From: Desulfocapsa sp.
Lineage (GTDB): Bacteria > Desulfobacterota > Desulfobulbia > Desulfobulbales > Desulfocapsaceae
Direction: 5' to 3'
NCBI GenBank assembly: GCA_013792135.1
Contig: VMSP01000082.1
Location: 1 to 44,102 of the forward strand
Length of the DNA: 44,102 bases
Shown: one piece after another, positions 1-9,352 of the stretch
How positions within the stretch are numbered: position 1 is the first letter of the stretch
Layout of the letters: each line of letters starts with the position of its first letter
Notes under the pieces: generated by a model
Databases searched by the model: none
Told to the model about the DNA's origin: nothing
What the model saw: the letters and a program-made list of their open reading frames with translations, nothing else
Made by a program: the position numbers and the translations under genes

Positions 1-122
1 AAATGCGATCTGAAGTAATGGCATGGAATACTGATCGGAATAATCGTCAAACCAAGGTCGATTGGCAGTTCACCACGAATGATGCGCGAATTAAACTGAA
101 ACGGCTATATCCGAAACTTTAA
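1..122 (+). pseudogene. IS630-family transposase, C-terminal fragment cut by the window edge
   Basis: An open frame enters from the left edge and stops with TAA at 120-122. Its last residues include VDWQFTTNDARIKLKRLYP, which matches the very conserved C-terminus of IS630-type DDE transposases (the W-x-FTT-x-DAR-x-KLKRLYP block). Only about 39 codons are visible, so it cannot be told whether the gene is intact beyond the window. The right terminal repeat of the element should lie soon after 122, but I could not identify it without its partner. Its presence next to the efflux operon shows that the left border of the window is a mobile-element junction. Confidence 0.7.
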
Positions 123-179
123 AATATACGCTGTACTAGGCTTTGTAGCCCTAAGCTGAAAGGCTACCAATCACACTGT

Positions 180-1379
180 TTATTCCGCCCTGAGCGCCTC
201 AACCGGATGCATCCTGGCGGCGCGACGGGCGGGAAGGACTCCTGCCAAAAGACCCACGAGGGCCGCCAACAGCTCAGCTGAGACCACATAGCCCCAGGAT
301 GTGTGGCTGGGCAGGGCCGGTACCAGAAGACTGACAAACCACGATCCTCCTATCCCCAGTCCCAGTCCGGCCAGTCCGCCAATGGCTGCGAGCACAACCG
401 CCTCACCAAGAAAGAGAGCAAGGATCTGATTCCGGCCAACCCCCAGAGCCCTGAGCAGACCAATTTCTCCGGTGCGTTCATTGACCGCAATCGACATGAT
501 GGTCAGGATGCCGACACCGCCCACCAGCAAGGATATTCCTCCCAATGCACCCACCGCGATGGTCAGGGTGCCCAGCACTCCGCCCAGCACATCCAGCATC
601 TTTTCCTGGGTGGTGATGGTGAAATCCTCACTGCCGTGCCGGCCTGCCAAGACCTTCCTGACCTGTTCGGCCACAACGGTGGAGCTGCTGTTGGTGCTAT
701 GGAGCAGGTCTATCTCCATAAGACTTTCCCGATTAAACAGGGCCAGGGCTTTGCTGGCAGGGATGTAGACGGCATCGTCAAGGTCAAAACCGAGTAACTG
801 CCCCTTTGACTCCATGGTGCCGATGACCCGAAAGAGCTCGCCGCCAATGCGGACTCGCATGCCCAAGGCTTGAGTGGAGCCGAACAACTCCTGCCGTACC
901 TTACTGCCCAGTACGGCAAAGGAGCGTGCCGCCCGAGGAGGATCATCGGGGAGAAAACGACCGGCCGCCACAGCAAATTTCCAGACTTTGGAGGCAGAGG
1001 CGTCAACCCCATAGATAGTGGTTCGTCTCTGGTGGCTACCAGCCTCGATTGCAGCATTGCCTTGCACCACGGAAACCGCATCCAGGATCTGGGGCAGTTT
1101 TTTGAGGCTTTCGGTGTCCTCGATGGTCAAGGGACGGACATTGCTGACCAGAGCCCCGGAGATGCCATGGGTGGTAACTTTTCCGGGATTGATGGCGATG
1201 AGGTTGGTACCGAATTGGCTGAATTCGGCGAGGACAAAGTGATGCAAGCCTTCTCCGAGCGAGGTGAGCAGGACCACCGCGCCAATGCCTACTCCAATAC
1301 CCAGGGCCGTCAGAAAGCTACGCAGTCGCTGGGCGCGAACGCCATAGATGGTGTACCGTAAAAAGTCGTTTACTTGCAT
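180..1379 (-). CDS. MacB-type ABC transporter permease (FtsX domain), second of two
   Basis: This is an inner-membrane permease of the MacB/FtsX class. One membrane helix near the N-terminus (residues about 17-40) is followed by a periplasmic core domain with a conserved SxxGTNLIxINPG block, and then three C-terminal helices with the NERTGEIGLLRALG coupling segment that contacts the ATPase. It ends PARRAARMHPVEALRAE, the classic family C-terminus. The ATG at 1379 was chosen because the upstream extension is not family-like and an AGGAG lies before it. The gene sits 14 bases after a second, paralogous permease, so the transporter is probably a heterodimer. Substrate is unknown. Confidence 0.88.
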   Translation of the reverse strand: MQVNDFLRYTIYGVRAQRLRSFLTALGIGVGIGAVVLLTSLGEGLHHFVLAEFSQFGTNLIAINPGKVTTHGISGALVSNVRPLTIEDTESLKKLPQILDAVSVVQGNAAIEAGSHQRRTTIYGVDASASKVWKFAVAAGRFLPDDPPRAARSFAVLGSKVRQELFGSTQALGMRVRIGGELFRVIGTMESKGQLLGFDLDDAVYIPASKALALFNRESLMEIDLLHSTNSSSTVVAEQVRKVLAGRHGSEDFTITTQEKMLDVLGGVLGTLTIAVGALGGISLLVGGVGILTIMSIAVNERTGEIGLLRALGVGRNQILALFLGEAVVLAAIGGLAGLGLGIGGSWFVSLLVPALPSHTSWGYVVSAELLAALVGLLAGVLPARRAARMHPVEALRAE

Positions 1380-1393
1380 AATCGTAGCGGCTC

Positions 1394-2599
1394 CTAGCGT
1401 CGGGCCAGGGATAAAGCTGGTTCCAGGCTGGCTGCCCGCCGTGCCGGCAATACGCCAAAGATGATGCCGGTAATCAGTGCCACTCCTAGTGCTATAGCCG
1501 GTGACCAAGGTGCAATGTGCAGAGGAAATTGAGGAAAGAGAATAGCTGCCAGCTGTATGCCGAGCAAGGCCAACATCAGTCCAATGGCGGCCCCGATAGA
1601 TGACAGGATGGTTGACTCGGTCAGGAACAGCTTCATGATCTGTCCCTTTGACGCTCCCAAGGCCTTGAGCAGACCTATTTCTGCCTTCCTGTTGGATATG
1701 GCTACCAGCATGACATTCATGATCATGATCCCGGCCACTACCAGACTGATGGCGGCAATCCCGGCCACAGACAGGGTCAGTGCCTTAAATATTCGGTCAA
1801 AGGTGGTCAGGATTGCGTCCTGGGTAATGACCGTGATGTCATCCTCTCCCTCGTGGCGGCCCCGGATAGTATCGAGGATAGATTGTCGGGTCTGTTCCAT
1901 CCCTTCAGGGCTTGTGGCCTCCACCAGAATACGAAACAGCGAGGAGGCGTTGAAAAGTGACTGTGCTGCTGCCACCGGAATGATGACCATGTCGCCCAGA
2001 TCCTCTCCGAGGGAGACTCCGGGCGAAGCAAGAATCCCGATAACCCGGAAACGGCGGTCGCCAATGCGCAACCACCTGCCAATGGCGGGCTGGTTGCCAA
2101 AGAGCTCTTTTTTCCCCGTCAGCCCGATGACACAGATGGCCTCGGCTCGAGTCGGGTCACCGGGCGGCAGAAAGGCGCCCTGGCTCAAATCCAGGTGGCG
2201 GATTTCAAAGATTTCGGAGGTGCTGCCCAGTACCAGCATCTCCCGTTCCAGATTGTGTACGGAAACTGGCGCGGAGCCGGCGATGATCGGTGCGATCCGC
2301 CGCACGGTGCGGGACCTGGTCAGGGCGATGGCATCTTCGAGAGTAAGATCGCGGGGAGTCTCGCCCAATAAAGGGGGAGGGCCACCGGTTGTTTCCGAAC
2401 GCCCGGGGAGGACAATGAGGAGGTTGGTGCCGAGTGAGGAAAACTGGTCGATTACATAGATCCTGGCACTGTCGCCAAGAGAGATGAGGACAACCACGGA
2501 ACTGACCCCTATGGCCATGGCCAGCAGCATGAGCAGAGTGCGGCCACGATTGGCAGTGGCCGCACGCATACTGAAGGACAGGATATCACGGATCTGCAT
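1394..2599 (-). CDS. MacB-type ABC transporter permease (FtsX domain), first of two
   Basis: This protein is a paralogue of the gene that follows it and has the same plan: an N-terminal helix (RTLLMLLAMAIGVSSVVVLISLG), a large periplasmic MacB core with SSLGTNLLIVLPG, and three C-terminal helices with a SNRKAEIGLLKALGASKGQI coupling block. The ATG at 2599 is preferred over an upstream in-frame ATG at 2638 because GAGGAA stands at a good distance before it, and because the longer form would overlap the ATPase gene and lacks a counterpart in the paralogue. It is 401 residues long. With the ATPase and adaptor upstream it forms a tripartite-type exporter; no TolC-like outer-membrane gene is in the window. 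Confidence 0.88.
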   Translation of the reverse strand: MQIRDILSFSMRAATANRGRTLLMLLAMAIGVSSVVVLISLGDSARIYVIDQFSSLGTNLLIVLPGRSETTGGPPPLLGETPRDLTLEDAIALTRSRTVRRIAPIIAGSAPVSVHNLEREMLVLGSTSEIFEIRHLDLSQGAFLPPGDPTRAEAICVIGLTGKKELFGNQPAIGRWLRIGDRRFRVIGILASPGVSLGEDLGDMVIIPVAAAQSLFNASSLFRILVEATSPEGMEQTRQSILDTIRGRHEGEDDITVITQDAILTTFDRIFKALTLSVAGIAAISLVVAGIMIMNVMLVAISNRKAEIGLLKALGASKGQIMKLFLTESTILSSIGAAIGLMLALLGIQLAAILFPQFPLHIAPWSPAIALGVALITGIIFGVLPARRAASLEPALSLARR

Positions 2600-2621
2600 G
2601 TGCTGTTTCCTCAGGGTGCCA

Positions 2622-3290
2622 TTATTTGTCATGCTCAATGCGCCCGTCCACCATCAGAATCTGGCGACGTGCCCGTCGGCCCAGATCCGGGTCGTGAGTG
2701 ACCATGATCAGGGTGATCCCTTGGTGGTTCAGTTCTTCAAGAATTTCAGCCACTTCGATTCCTGAACTGCGGTCAAGATTGCCGGTGGGTTCATCGGCCA
2801 GGATCACTGAGGGCTGCATGATCGTGGCCCTGGCAATGGCCACCCGCTGCCGTTGTCCCCCTGACAGTTGATCCGGCCGGTGCCCGGCCCGATTGCTAAG
2901 ACCAAAGGCGGCCAAGGCTGCAGTGACCCGAACCTGTCGTTCCTCCTGCTTCATGCCGGAGAGCATCAGGGGCAGGGCGATATTGTCAAAGGCGGTCAGG
3001 CGCGGCACCAGATGAAAAAACTGGAAGACAAAGCCAATCTTGTGCCGCCGGATTTCCGCCTGCTGTTGTTCATCCACCTCCGAGACCGTGATCCCGTCCA
3101 GTTCATAGGATCCACTGTCAGGACGATCGAGGAGGCCAATAATATTGAGGAGAGAAGACTTGCCTGAACCGGATGGCCCCATGATGGCAATATATTCACC
3201 GTCTGCGGCGGTCATGGATACATCGGAAAGGGCATGGACCTCTTCGTCGCCTACCAGGAATATCCGTTCAATGTGCTGGAGGTGAATCAT
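2622..3290 (-). CDS. ABC transporter ATP-binding protein, MacB/LolD class
   Basis: A stand-alone ATPase subunit of 222 residues. Visible motifs are Walker [10 protein letters not shown] (about residues 39-47), a Q-loop [16 protein letters not shown], the signature [14 protein letters not shown], Walker [13 protein letters not shown] and the switch histidine in MVTHD. The phrase ADEPTGNLD with [11 protein letters not shown] is typical of the LolD/MacB/FtsE branch that pairs with FtsX-type permeases. Its ATG overlaps the stop of the upstream adaptor gene by four bases (ATGA), so the two are translationally coupled. It powers the two permeases downstream. Confidence 0.93.
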   Translation of the reverse strand: MIHLQHIERIFLVGDEEVHALSDVSMTAADGEYIAIMGPSGSGKSSLLNIIGLLDRPDSGSYELDGITVSEVDEQQQAEIRRHKIGFVFQFFHLVPRLTAFDNIALPLMLSGMKQEERQVRVTAALAAFGLSNRAGHRPDQLSGGQRQRVAIARATIMQPSVILADEPTGNLDRSSGIEVAEILEELNHQGITLIMVTHDPDLGRRARRQILMVDGRIEHDK

Positions 3291-4447
3291 TTCTTTGTCG
3301 ATTCCTCTTGAGAAACCCTGACCGTGATCCCGTCTTTGAGGCCCGGTTGATCGATCGAGAGGACTATCAGTTCGCCTAACTGCAAGCCTTCAATGACCTC
3401 GGTTCGATCCCAGTTACTCAGTCCCGGTTGAATGATACGTTCTTCCAGACGACCTTTTTGGGGCTGATAGACATAGACCCTGTTCCCCGGCAGCAATGCC
3501 TGTGTGGGAATGCGTAAGGTGTTGCTGCGTTCTTCAAGGATGATTTCCGCATCAACGCTGTATCCGGCCAGAAGATTTTTCGTGTCTTGCGGGTCGGTGA
3601 ATTCCAGCTCCACCTCCACGGTACGGGCCTGTTTTTCAAGATCCAGGACATAGGGGGCAATTCGGCGAACCCGGGCTGCAAAATGCCTGTCACCAAAGGC
3701 GTCCATGGTGACTCTGGCTTTGGCGCCCACAAGAACCTTTGCCGCATCTACTTCGTCAATGGGGGCTGTAATGTAAAAGCTGGAGGTGTCAAGTAGTTCG
3801 ATAGCGGGCAGGGTGGCGATGCCTGGCGGGGAAGGGGTGATATATTCGTTCAGCTCGCCATGGATCTCGGCGATAATCCCGGGAAAAGGTGCCAGCAACC
3901 GGGTTCGTTCCAGTTGGGTGGTGATGACATTCAGTCGGGCCAAGCTTGTTTCGGCGGCCGCAAGGGCCGCTTGATAGGTATAGCGCTGGGCCTCGGCCAG
4001 ACTTTTTGCCTTGTCCATTGTCTCTTCTGCAATGGCGTCAATCTGGAACAGGTGTTGGAGGCGCTTTGCCTCGCGGCTGGAGTTTTCCGCCTGTACCCGG
4101 GCCGATTCTGCTTGGGCCTGGGCCGTTCTGGCTTCACTTGCCGCCAACTCTTTTTCAGCAAGAAGGTCTTTGTTCCACAGTTCCAGCAGGAGTTGGCCTT
4201 GTTGCACCTGATCTCCTTTTTGCACCGCCAGGACACTGAGCTGGCCGCCGATCGCGGGAGAGAGATGGGCCTGACGGCAGGCCTTCAGGGTTCCGGCCCG
4301 GGTATTGGCCACAACTTTTTCTACTGCACCTTGTTCAACAGGAGCAACAATGACTTCGATCTTTTCCGGAGAAAGCCGGTACCAGAGAAGGGTACCAAAC
4401 CCTAAGAGAACGAACAGGATGATCCAGATGATGCGATGTCGAAACAT
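3287..4447 (-). CDS. Periplasmic adaptor (membrane fusion protein), MacA/HlyD type
   Basis: A 386-residue adaptor with an N-terminal signal anchor (IIWIILFVLLGFGTLLWYRL). It then shows a lipoyl-like half (GGQLSVLAVQKGDQVQQGQLLLEL), a long Ala/Gln/Glu-rich alpha-helical hairpin (about residues 105-185), the second lipoyl half (LLAPFPGIIAEIHGELNEYITP) and a beta-barrel plus membrane-proximal domain with the usual VYVYQ and LSIDQPGLKDGI elements. It would link the inner-membrane permease pair to an outer-membrane duct. It is the first gene of the operon; a short 7-bp tandem repeat lies just upstream. The transported molecule cannot be told from sequence. Confidence 0.9.
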   Translation of the reverse strand: MFRHRIIWIILFVLLGFGTLLWYRLSPEKIEVIVAPVEQGAVEKVVANTRAGTLKACRQAHLSPAIGGQLSVLAVQKGDQVQQGQLLLELWNKDLLAEKELAASEARTAQAQAESARVQAENSSREAKRLQHLFQIDAIAEETMDKAKSLAEAQRYTYQAALAAAETSLARLNVITTQLERTRLLAPFPGIIAEIHGELNEYITPSPPGIATLPAIELLDTSSFYITAPIDEVDAAKVLVGAKARVTMDAFGDRHFAARVRRIAPYVLDLEKQARTVEVELEFTDPQDTKNLLAGYSVDAEIILEERSNTLRIPTQALLPGNRVYVYQPQKGRLEERIIQPGLSNWDRTEVIEGLQLGELIVLSIDQPGLKDGITVRVSQEESTKK

Positions 4448-4462
4448 TGTTGCTCCGTTTTG

Positions 4463-4490
4463 CAGGTGACAGGTGACAGGTGACAGGTGA
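4463..4490 (-). repeat. Four perfect tandem copies of a 7-bp unit (CAGGTGA)
   Basis: The plus strand carries CAGGTGA four times in a row, with a partial continuation after it. The repeat fills most of the 77-bp gap between the rsmB stop codon and the adaptor start codon, so on the transcribed (minus) strand it is a TCACCTG run in the 5' leader of the efflux operon. It may vary in copy number by slippage. No protein is encoded here. Confidence 0.9.
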
Positions 4491-4524
4491 CGGAGGACAG
4501 ATTGGTCAGGCGTGGTACGCTAAA

Positions 4525-5913
4525 TCAAACAGGCCTGTGTTTTTTGACCAGTCTGGCTCCGAAAAAACCATCAATGGCAGGTCCGGGCAGCGGTGCGAAA
4601 AATCCATCCCTGACCAAGTGTCTTGCTGCTTGTGGCAGGAAAGGGGTGCAGTCTTCCATCATAAAGTCGGGATTCCGGTCAAGAAAGAGGGTGATCACCT
4701 CCTCATTTTCCTCAGGCTCCAGAGAGCAGGTTGCATAGACCAGGATGCCTTTCGGGGCGAGAATCTCTGCCGCCTGTTCCAGCAGTACCAGTTGGTTCTG
4801 CTGGTAGCGGACAAGGTCACCCTCCTGCCGGTTCCAGCGGATGTCAGGATGTCTGCCGGTGACTCCGGTGCCGGAGCAGGGGGCGTCAACCAGGATGCCG
4901 TCGAAGCGGAGGTCGCAGTCTTGGGAAAAGTGGAGTAGATCCATGGAATAGAGGGTGACAGGTGCGCCTTGATGGAGACGTTGCATGTTCTCGCGGAATT
5001 TCTGCTGGCGTTGCGCTTCAGGTTCAACGGCCGCGATGGTGGCATTGCTGTCGGCGCAGAGCTGGACCAGATTGCCTGTTTTGCCCCCAAGTCCGGCGCA
5101 GGCATCCAGATAGTGGCCGTTTTTGACAATGGGGGTCAGCAGCAGTGTCAGCAGGCCAGCTCCTTCATCCTGGACCTGGAAGTGGCCTTGGCTAAATCCC
5201 GGCAGCCTGCTTACGGCCCCGTGAAAATCCGGCAGGATCAAGGTATCCTGGCTGTATGTCCCTGGCTGTACAGCTATTCCTTCCTGCTCAATGTCGGCCA
5301 TCAACTGCACTCTGCTGATCGCACAGGTATTGACCAGCAGGATCAGAGGGGATTGCTGATTGTTGCTCGCACAGATCCGTTGCATCTCATCCTGACCGTA
5401 TCTTTCCTGCCAGCGTCTGATCAGCCAATCCGGGTGATTAAGGAAAGGGGCTCCTGTGCTGTCCTTGCGGCTTTGGGTGGTGAGTGTCTGTTTCTGGCGC
5501 AGGCTTTCCCGGAGGACACCGTTGACAAAACCCTGCAGATTTTTTGGCAGGTGGGCGGTCTGCAGGGCCTTGACCGATTCATTGACGGCTGCGGATTCGG
5601 GGATACGGTCGAGGAAAAAGATCTGATACAATCCGATCAGCAGCGCCTGACGGACAAAGGGTTTTATCCTGGAAAGCGGTTGCCTGCAGAGAGATTGCAG
5701 CAGGGATTCGAGGGCGTGCCGCTGTCGCAAAACACCATAGATAAGGTTCATGGCCAGATGGCGTTCACTGCCGATGAGCTCGCATTCCACGGCTACCTTG
5801 TCAAAAAGCACACTGGCCGGCAAGTGAGTCCGTTCGAGCCTGCAGAGTGTCTCGATTGCCGCAAAACGTGCTGTCCGAGCTGTTTTTTGTTGGGATTTAG
5901 GCAAGGCTGCCAC
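4525..5913 (-). CDS. rsmB: 16S rRNA (cytosine(967)-C(5))-methyltransferase RsmB
   Basis: The 462-residue length is usual for RsmB. Residues about 10-135 form the NusB-like RNA-binding domain (RFAAIETLCRLE, then NLIYGVLRQRHALE). The Rossmann methyltransferase half holds the SAM loop LDACAGLGGKTG (about 269-280), motif IV LVDAPCSGTGVTGRHPDIRW with the release cysteine C346, and motif VI YATCSLEPEENE with the catalytic cysteine C396. The enzyme makes m5C967 in 16S rRNA. The gene starts three bases after the stop codon of a receiver-domain gene, so they are probably co-transcribed. No fmt or def neighbour, as found in enterobacteria, is present here. Confidence 0.95.
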   Translation of the reverse strand: MAALPKSQQKTARTARFAAIETLCRLERTHLPASVLFDKVAVECELIGSERHLAMNLIYGVLRQRHALESLLQSLCRQPLSRIKPFVRQALLIGLYQIFFLDRIPESAAVNESVKALQTAHLPKNLQGFVNGVLRESLRQKQTLTTQSRKDSTGAPFLNHPDWLIRRWQERYGQDEMQRICASNNQQSPLILLVNTCAISRVQLMADIEQEGIAVQPGTYSQDTLILPDFHGAVSRLPGFSQGHFQVQDEGAGLLTLLLTPIVKNGHYLDACAGLGGKTGNLVQLCADSNATIAAVEPEAQRQQKFRENMQRLHQGAPVTLYSMDLLHFSQDCDLRFDGILVDAPCSGTGVTGRHPDIRWNRQEGDLVRYQQNQLVLLEQAAEILAPKGILVYATCSLEPEENEEVITLFLDRNPDFMMEDCTPFLPQAARHLVRDGFFAPLPGPAIDGFFGARLVKKHRPV

Positions 5914-5916
5914 GGG

Positions 5917-6297
5917 TCAGGAACGTATCAGGCTGTCAATAGCGGCGATAAGTTCAGATATTGGTGATTGTTTGGAAATAAGGGTTCGAAGGGTGTGGCC
6001 GCCTCCGATCTGGTCCACTTCTTCCGGAGTGACCATGCCGGTGAGATAGAGAACAGGGATTGCTGCGGTCTGCGGATCTTGCGCCAGACTGCTGGCCACT
6101 TCGACCCCGTGTGTCTCCGGCATATTGATGTCGAGAATGGCAAGATCGGGCAATTCTCTCTTGATCAGTGCCAAGGCGCTTTCGCTCTGGGTACTGGTAG
6201 TGACCTGGAATCTCCCGGATGCCTCCAACTCCATTCTCAGAAGATCACAGAGATCTTCATCGTCATCAATCAGGACAATTTTTATGATTTTTTGCAT
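5917..6297 (-). CDS. Single-domain response regulator (CheY-like receiver)
   Basis: A 126-residue protein that is only a receiver domain: acidic pocket IDDDED (residues 10-15), phosphoacceptor D56 in AILDINMPE, T86 and the conserved K109. There is no output domain, so it must act through protein contacts or as a phosphate relay or sink. Its position just downstream of a hybrid kinase with its own receivers and HPt suggests that it is the terminal or shuttle receiver of that relay, but this is inferred from location only. A GGAAGGA stands upstream of the ATG. Confidence 0.92.
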   Translation of the reverse strand: MQKIIKIVLIDDDEDLCDLLRMELEASGRFQVTTSTQSESALALIKRELPDLAILDINMPETHGVEVASSLAQDPQTAAIPVLYLTGMVTPEEVDQIGGGHTLRTLISKQSPISELIAAIDSLIRS

Positions 6298-6464
6298 GGT
6301 TTTTTTGTTCCTTCCGTGGATAGAAAGTCGAGTTTTTATTGGTAATATGTCTCTTTTTGGTATCTTTGAGGTAACGCGAGGTTAAGGGATACGCCTCAGG
6401 ACATCCAGCATATCTAGTTTATCAGTATCATCGTGAAAATCAAACGGAAAATGGGAGAGCATGC

Positions 6465-8408
6465 TCATTCATCCGTATTCTCTTTCTCCTGGTAGCGGAT
6501 CTGGACGGTGTCTAAATACTGGATGATCTCCCTGGCCAGCTGTCTTGTCTTACTCTTGTCATCTGATTCAGCGGATTTTTCAAGGGCCTGACAGAGGTTG
6601 CCGAGATGGGTAAATCCATACATCCAGGAGGTGCCCTTGACGCTGTGTGCCTGTTTCTTGAGATCCTCCATTGTTCCTGTTTCCAGGGTTTTAAACATCT
6701 TTTTTGCGTCCTGTTTTTTGTTGATCATGAAGCGGGGGATGAGCTTGGAAATCTTCTGGTCCAGGATCAGCAAATTGGAGGCCTTTTCTCCATCTGTGAT
6801 TAAGTCCGCTTCCATGGGAGCAGGTTGTGACTGAATCTGTCCACTGAGTTGCAGATGGATGGCAATGGTCTCTATCAGTTTTGCTTTTTTAACGGGTTTG
6901 GTCAGAAAATCGCTGCATCCCGCGTCCAGACATTTCTTTTTGAAACGAATAAAGGCGTGAGCGGTCAGGGCGATTATGGGGACAGGAGTCCGTTGCTGCT
7001 TTTGTTCCCATTGTCTTATTTTCTGCGTGGCCTCATAGCCGTCCATGATCGGCATCTCAATGTCCATAAGGATCAGGTCATAGGGTTTGGCGCAGAAAAG
7101 TGTGACTGCCTCCTGGCCATTGCCTGCTGTTTTCAGGGTGAAAGGGGTGTTGTGCAGGTAGAGACGAATAAGGTTGCAGTTGTCTTTGTTGTCATCGACC
7201 AGGAGAATATGGGCTGCCTGCAACAGCTCGCAGCGGGCCGGTTGGATTCCAATGTTGGTATCGATCTCAGGACGGGGGGATGTCGCTTGCGAAAAAGGAA
7301 TAGTGAAAAAGAAGGTGGATCCTTTTTCCGGCTGGCTGGTCAGCCAGATACGACCTTGCATGATGTTCAGGAGTTTCTGGCAGATAGTGAGACCAAGACC
7401 GGTTCCGCCATATTTTCGTGTGGTTAATGAATCCGCCTGGGTGAAACTGTCAAAGATCAGTTGCTGTTTGTCGGTCGGGATGCCAATGCCGTTGTCGGTG
7501 ATTGAAAAAAGGAGCTTCTGCTCAGGACCGGTTTGAGACTCTGTCGAGACCTTGATCTCCACCTTGCCTTTTCTGGTGAATTTTACCGCGTTTCCCACCA
7601 AGTTGAGGAGGATCTGCCGGAGACGGGTCGGATCGCCCTGGAGGTAAAAAGGGACATCGCTGTCAATATGGGTGTGGATGAGGGTTTCCTGCTCATCGGC
7701 CCGCAGGGAGACAAGGGAGGTAACTGAGTCGAGCAGGGTAGGAAGGTCAAAGTCGATGGATTCAAGTTCGGTCTGGCCGGCCTCAATTTTTGAAAGATCA
7801 AGGATATCATTGATGATCTCCAGCAAGTTCTCGCCGGCAGAGCGGAAGATGCGGACATATTCGTGCTGTTCTACAGAAAGAGCGGTCTCAGCCAGAACCT
7901 CTGCCATGCCGATGATCGAATTGAGGGGGGTTCTGATCTCATGGCTCATGGATGCCAAAAATTCACTCTTGGAGCGGTTGGCATCGAGGGCCAGGCGGCT
8001 TAAGCGCTTGTTCTCCAGGAGGGTGTCGTGCAGGTGGATGTGGGTCCGGACCCTGGCCAGCAGTTCCTGCTGATTGAAGGGCTTGATGATATAATCCTGG
8101 CCGCCGGCGTCAAAACCCTTGACGATATCTGTCTGCTGGGAAAGAGATGTGAGAAAAATGACCGGGATATCCTGATATTTAGGATCTTTTTTCAGTTTGC
8201 GGCAGAAAGAGAAACCATTCATTCCTGGCATCATCACGTCCAGGAGAATAATGTCCGGGGTCAGGGTACGCAGCAGCTTCATGGCTTCTTCCGCGCAGTA
8301 GCCAAGGACTACTTCATAGTCAGCCTGTTCCAGGACACTGACCAGTGGTGTCCGTGTGGACAGATTGTCGTCAATGAGGAGGACGGTGTGTTGTACAGAA
8401 ATCGGCAT
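6465..8408 (-). CDS. Hybrid sensor histidine kinase: REC-HisKA-HATPase-REC-HPt
   Basis: This 647-residue soluble protein contains a complete phosphorelay. Its parts in order are an N-terminal receiver (D57 in [10 protein letters not shown]109), a HisKA domain with [10 protein letters not shown] (H156), an ATPase domain with [17 protein letters not shown] and GGTGLGL, a second receiver (LVDDNKDN, then [11 protein letters not shown]), and a C-terminal HPt domain with [12 protein letters not shown] (phosphohistidine about H588). It has no membrane segment and no PAS/GAF sensor, so its input probably arrives through the N-terminal receiver from another kinase. The downstream lone receiver gene is its likely partner. 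About 165 bases separate the two genes. Confidence 0.93.
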   Translation of the reverse strand: MPISVQHTVLLIDDNLSTRTPLVSVLEQADYEVVLGYCAEEAMKLLRTLTPDIILLDVMMPGMNGFSFCRKLKKDPKYQDIPVIFLTSLSQQTDIVKGFDAGGQDYIIKPFNQQELLARVRTHIHLHDTLLENKRLSRLALDANRSKSEFLASMSHEIRTPLNSIIGMAEVLAETALSVEQHEYVRIFRSAGENLLEIINDILDLSKIEAGQTELESIDFDLPTLLDSVTSLVSLRADEQETLIHTHIDSDVPFYLQGDPTRLRQILLNLVGNAVKFTRKGKVEIKVSTESQTGPEQKLLFSITDNGIGIPTDKQQLIFDSFTQADSLTTRKYGGTGLGLTICQKLLNIMQGRIWLTSQPEKGSTFFFTIPFSQATSPRPEIDTNIGIQPARCELLQAAHILLVDDNKDNCNLIRLYLHNTPFTLKTAGNGQEAVTLFCAKPYDLILMDIEMPIMDGYEATQKIRQWEQKQQRTPVPIIALTAHAFIRFKKKCLDAGCSDFLTKPVKKAKLIETIAIHLQLSGQIQSQPAPMEADLITDGEKASNLLILDQKISKLIPRFMINKKQDAKKMFKTLETGTMEDLKKQAHSVKGTSWMYGFTHLGNLCQALEKSAESDDKSKTRQLAREIIQYLDTVQIRYQEKENTDE

Positions 8409-8549
8409 GGCAGGAGCAGAGAATGGATATAGTTTTGATAGATATTCTTGATTGTTGCTGGTAACATACCCATTAAGTAAGAAGATGGCTCATTCTATAA
8501 ATGATGCGAGATAAGCGTACCATAAGAAATGAGATAATGAAATCTCTCA

Positions 8550-9335
8550 ATGAGAGAAACTGGAACAGTGATGATTGAAAATCAAGGACAACAGGCTGTC
8601 TGTCGTGAAGTGATGGTAGAGTTGCGCGGTGTCCATAAGTGGTTTGGAGACCTGCATGTCCTTAAGGGAATCAACCTGAAGGTCTTGAAAGGTGAGCGTA
8701 TTATCATCTGTGGTCCATCCGGTTGTGGTAAATCGACCTTGATGAGGTGTATGAACCGCCTGGAGATGCATCAGGAGGGTGAAATTATTGTTCATGGTAT
8801 TCCCCTTGATGATGATCTCAGGCATATTGATAAGGTACGTCGAAATATAGGGATGGTCTTTCAGTCCTTTAATCTCTTTCCCCATCTCTCTGTCCTGGAC
8901 AACTGTTCTCTTGCCCTGATCTGGGTATTGAAACAGCCGCGTAAGGAAGCTGAGGCAACAGCTCTGCGTTATCTGGAAAGAGTACAGGTAGCGGATCAGG
9001 CTGGCAAATATCCAGGACAGCTTTCCGGCGGCCAGCAACAGCGGGTGGCCATTGTCCGCAGTCTTTGCCTGCAGCCCTCGATCATGCTCTTTGATGAGCC
9101 TACCTCAGCCTTTGACTCGGAGATGATCAAGGAAGTGCTGGACGTGATGGTCTATCTGGCTCAGGAGGGGATGACCATGCTCTGTATCACCCATGAGATG
9201 GGATTTGCCAGGACTGTTGCCGATCGGGTTCTGTTTATGGATGCGGGTGAAATTCTGGAAGAGAATGAGCCGGCCGCTTTTTTTGATAGCCCGCAGTCGG
9301 AGCGGACAAAACTGTTTTTGAGTCAGATTCTGTAA
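8550..9335 (+). CDS. Amino-acid-type (GlnQ-like) ABC transporter ATP-binding protein, orphan
   Basis: An ATPase of the polar amino acid uptake group: Walker A GPSGCGKST, a Q-loop MVFQSFNLFPHLSVLDN, signature LSGGQQQRVAIVRSL, Walker B IMLFDEP and switch ITHEMGFAR. Two usual family positions differ: SAFD where SALD is expected, and VRSL where ARAL is expected. No permease or binding-protein gene is adjacent; the next gene is a glutamine amidotransferase 17 bases on. The first ATG (8550) lies in the loop of a small TCTCTC/GAGAGA hairpin (8543-8557), so the in-frame ATG at 8571 is a real alternative start. Confidence 0.88.
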   Translation: MRETGTVMIENQGQQAVCREVMVELRGVHKWFGDLHVLKGINLKVLKGERIIICGPSGCGKSTLMRCMNRLEMHQEGEIIVHGIPLDDDLRHIDKVRRNIGMVFQSFNLFPHLSVLDNCSLALIWVLKQPRKEAEATALRYLERVQVADQAGKYPGQLSGGQQQRVAIVRSLCLQPSIMLFDEPTSAFDSEMIKEVLDVMVYLAQEGMTMLCITHEMGFARTVADRVLFMDAGEILEENEPAAFFDSPQSERTKLFLSQIL

Positions 9336-9352
9336 GGGACAAGGAGCGAGGG

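Noticed and set aside
303-1361. Long plus-strand open frames over the permease genes
   Set aside because: They are antisense shadows of clearly real FtsX-type permeases.
4463-4490. Short tandem repeat considered as a CRISPR remnant
   Set aside because: The units are 7 bp and directly joined with no spacers, and no cas gene is nearby.
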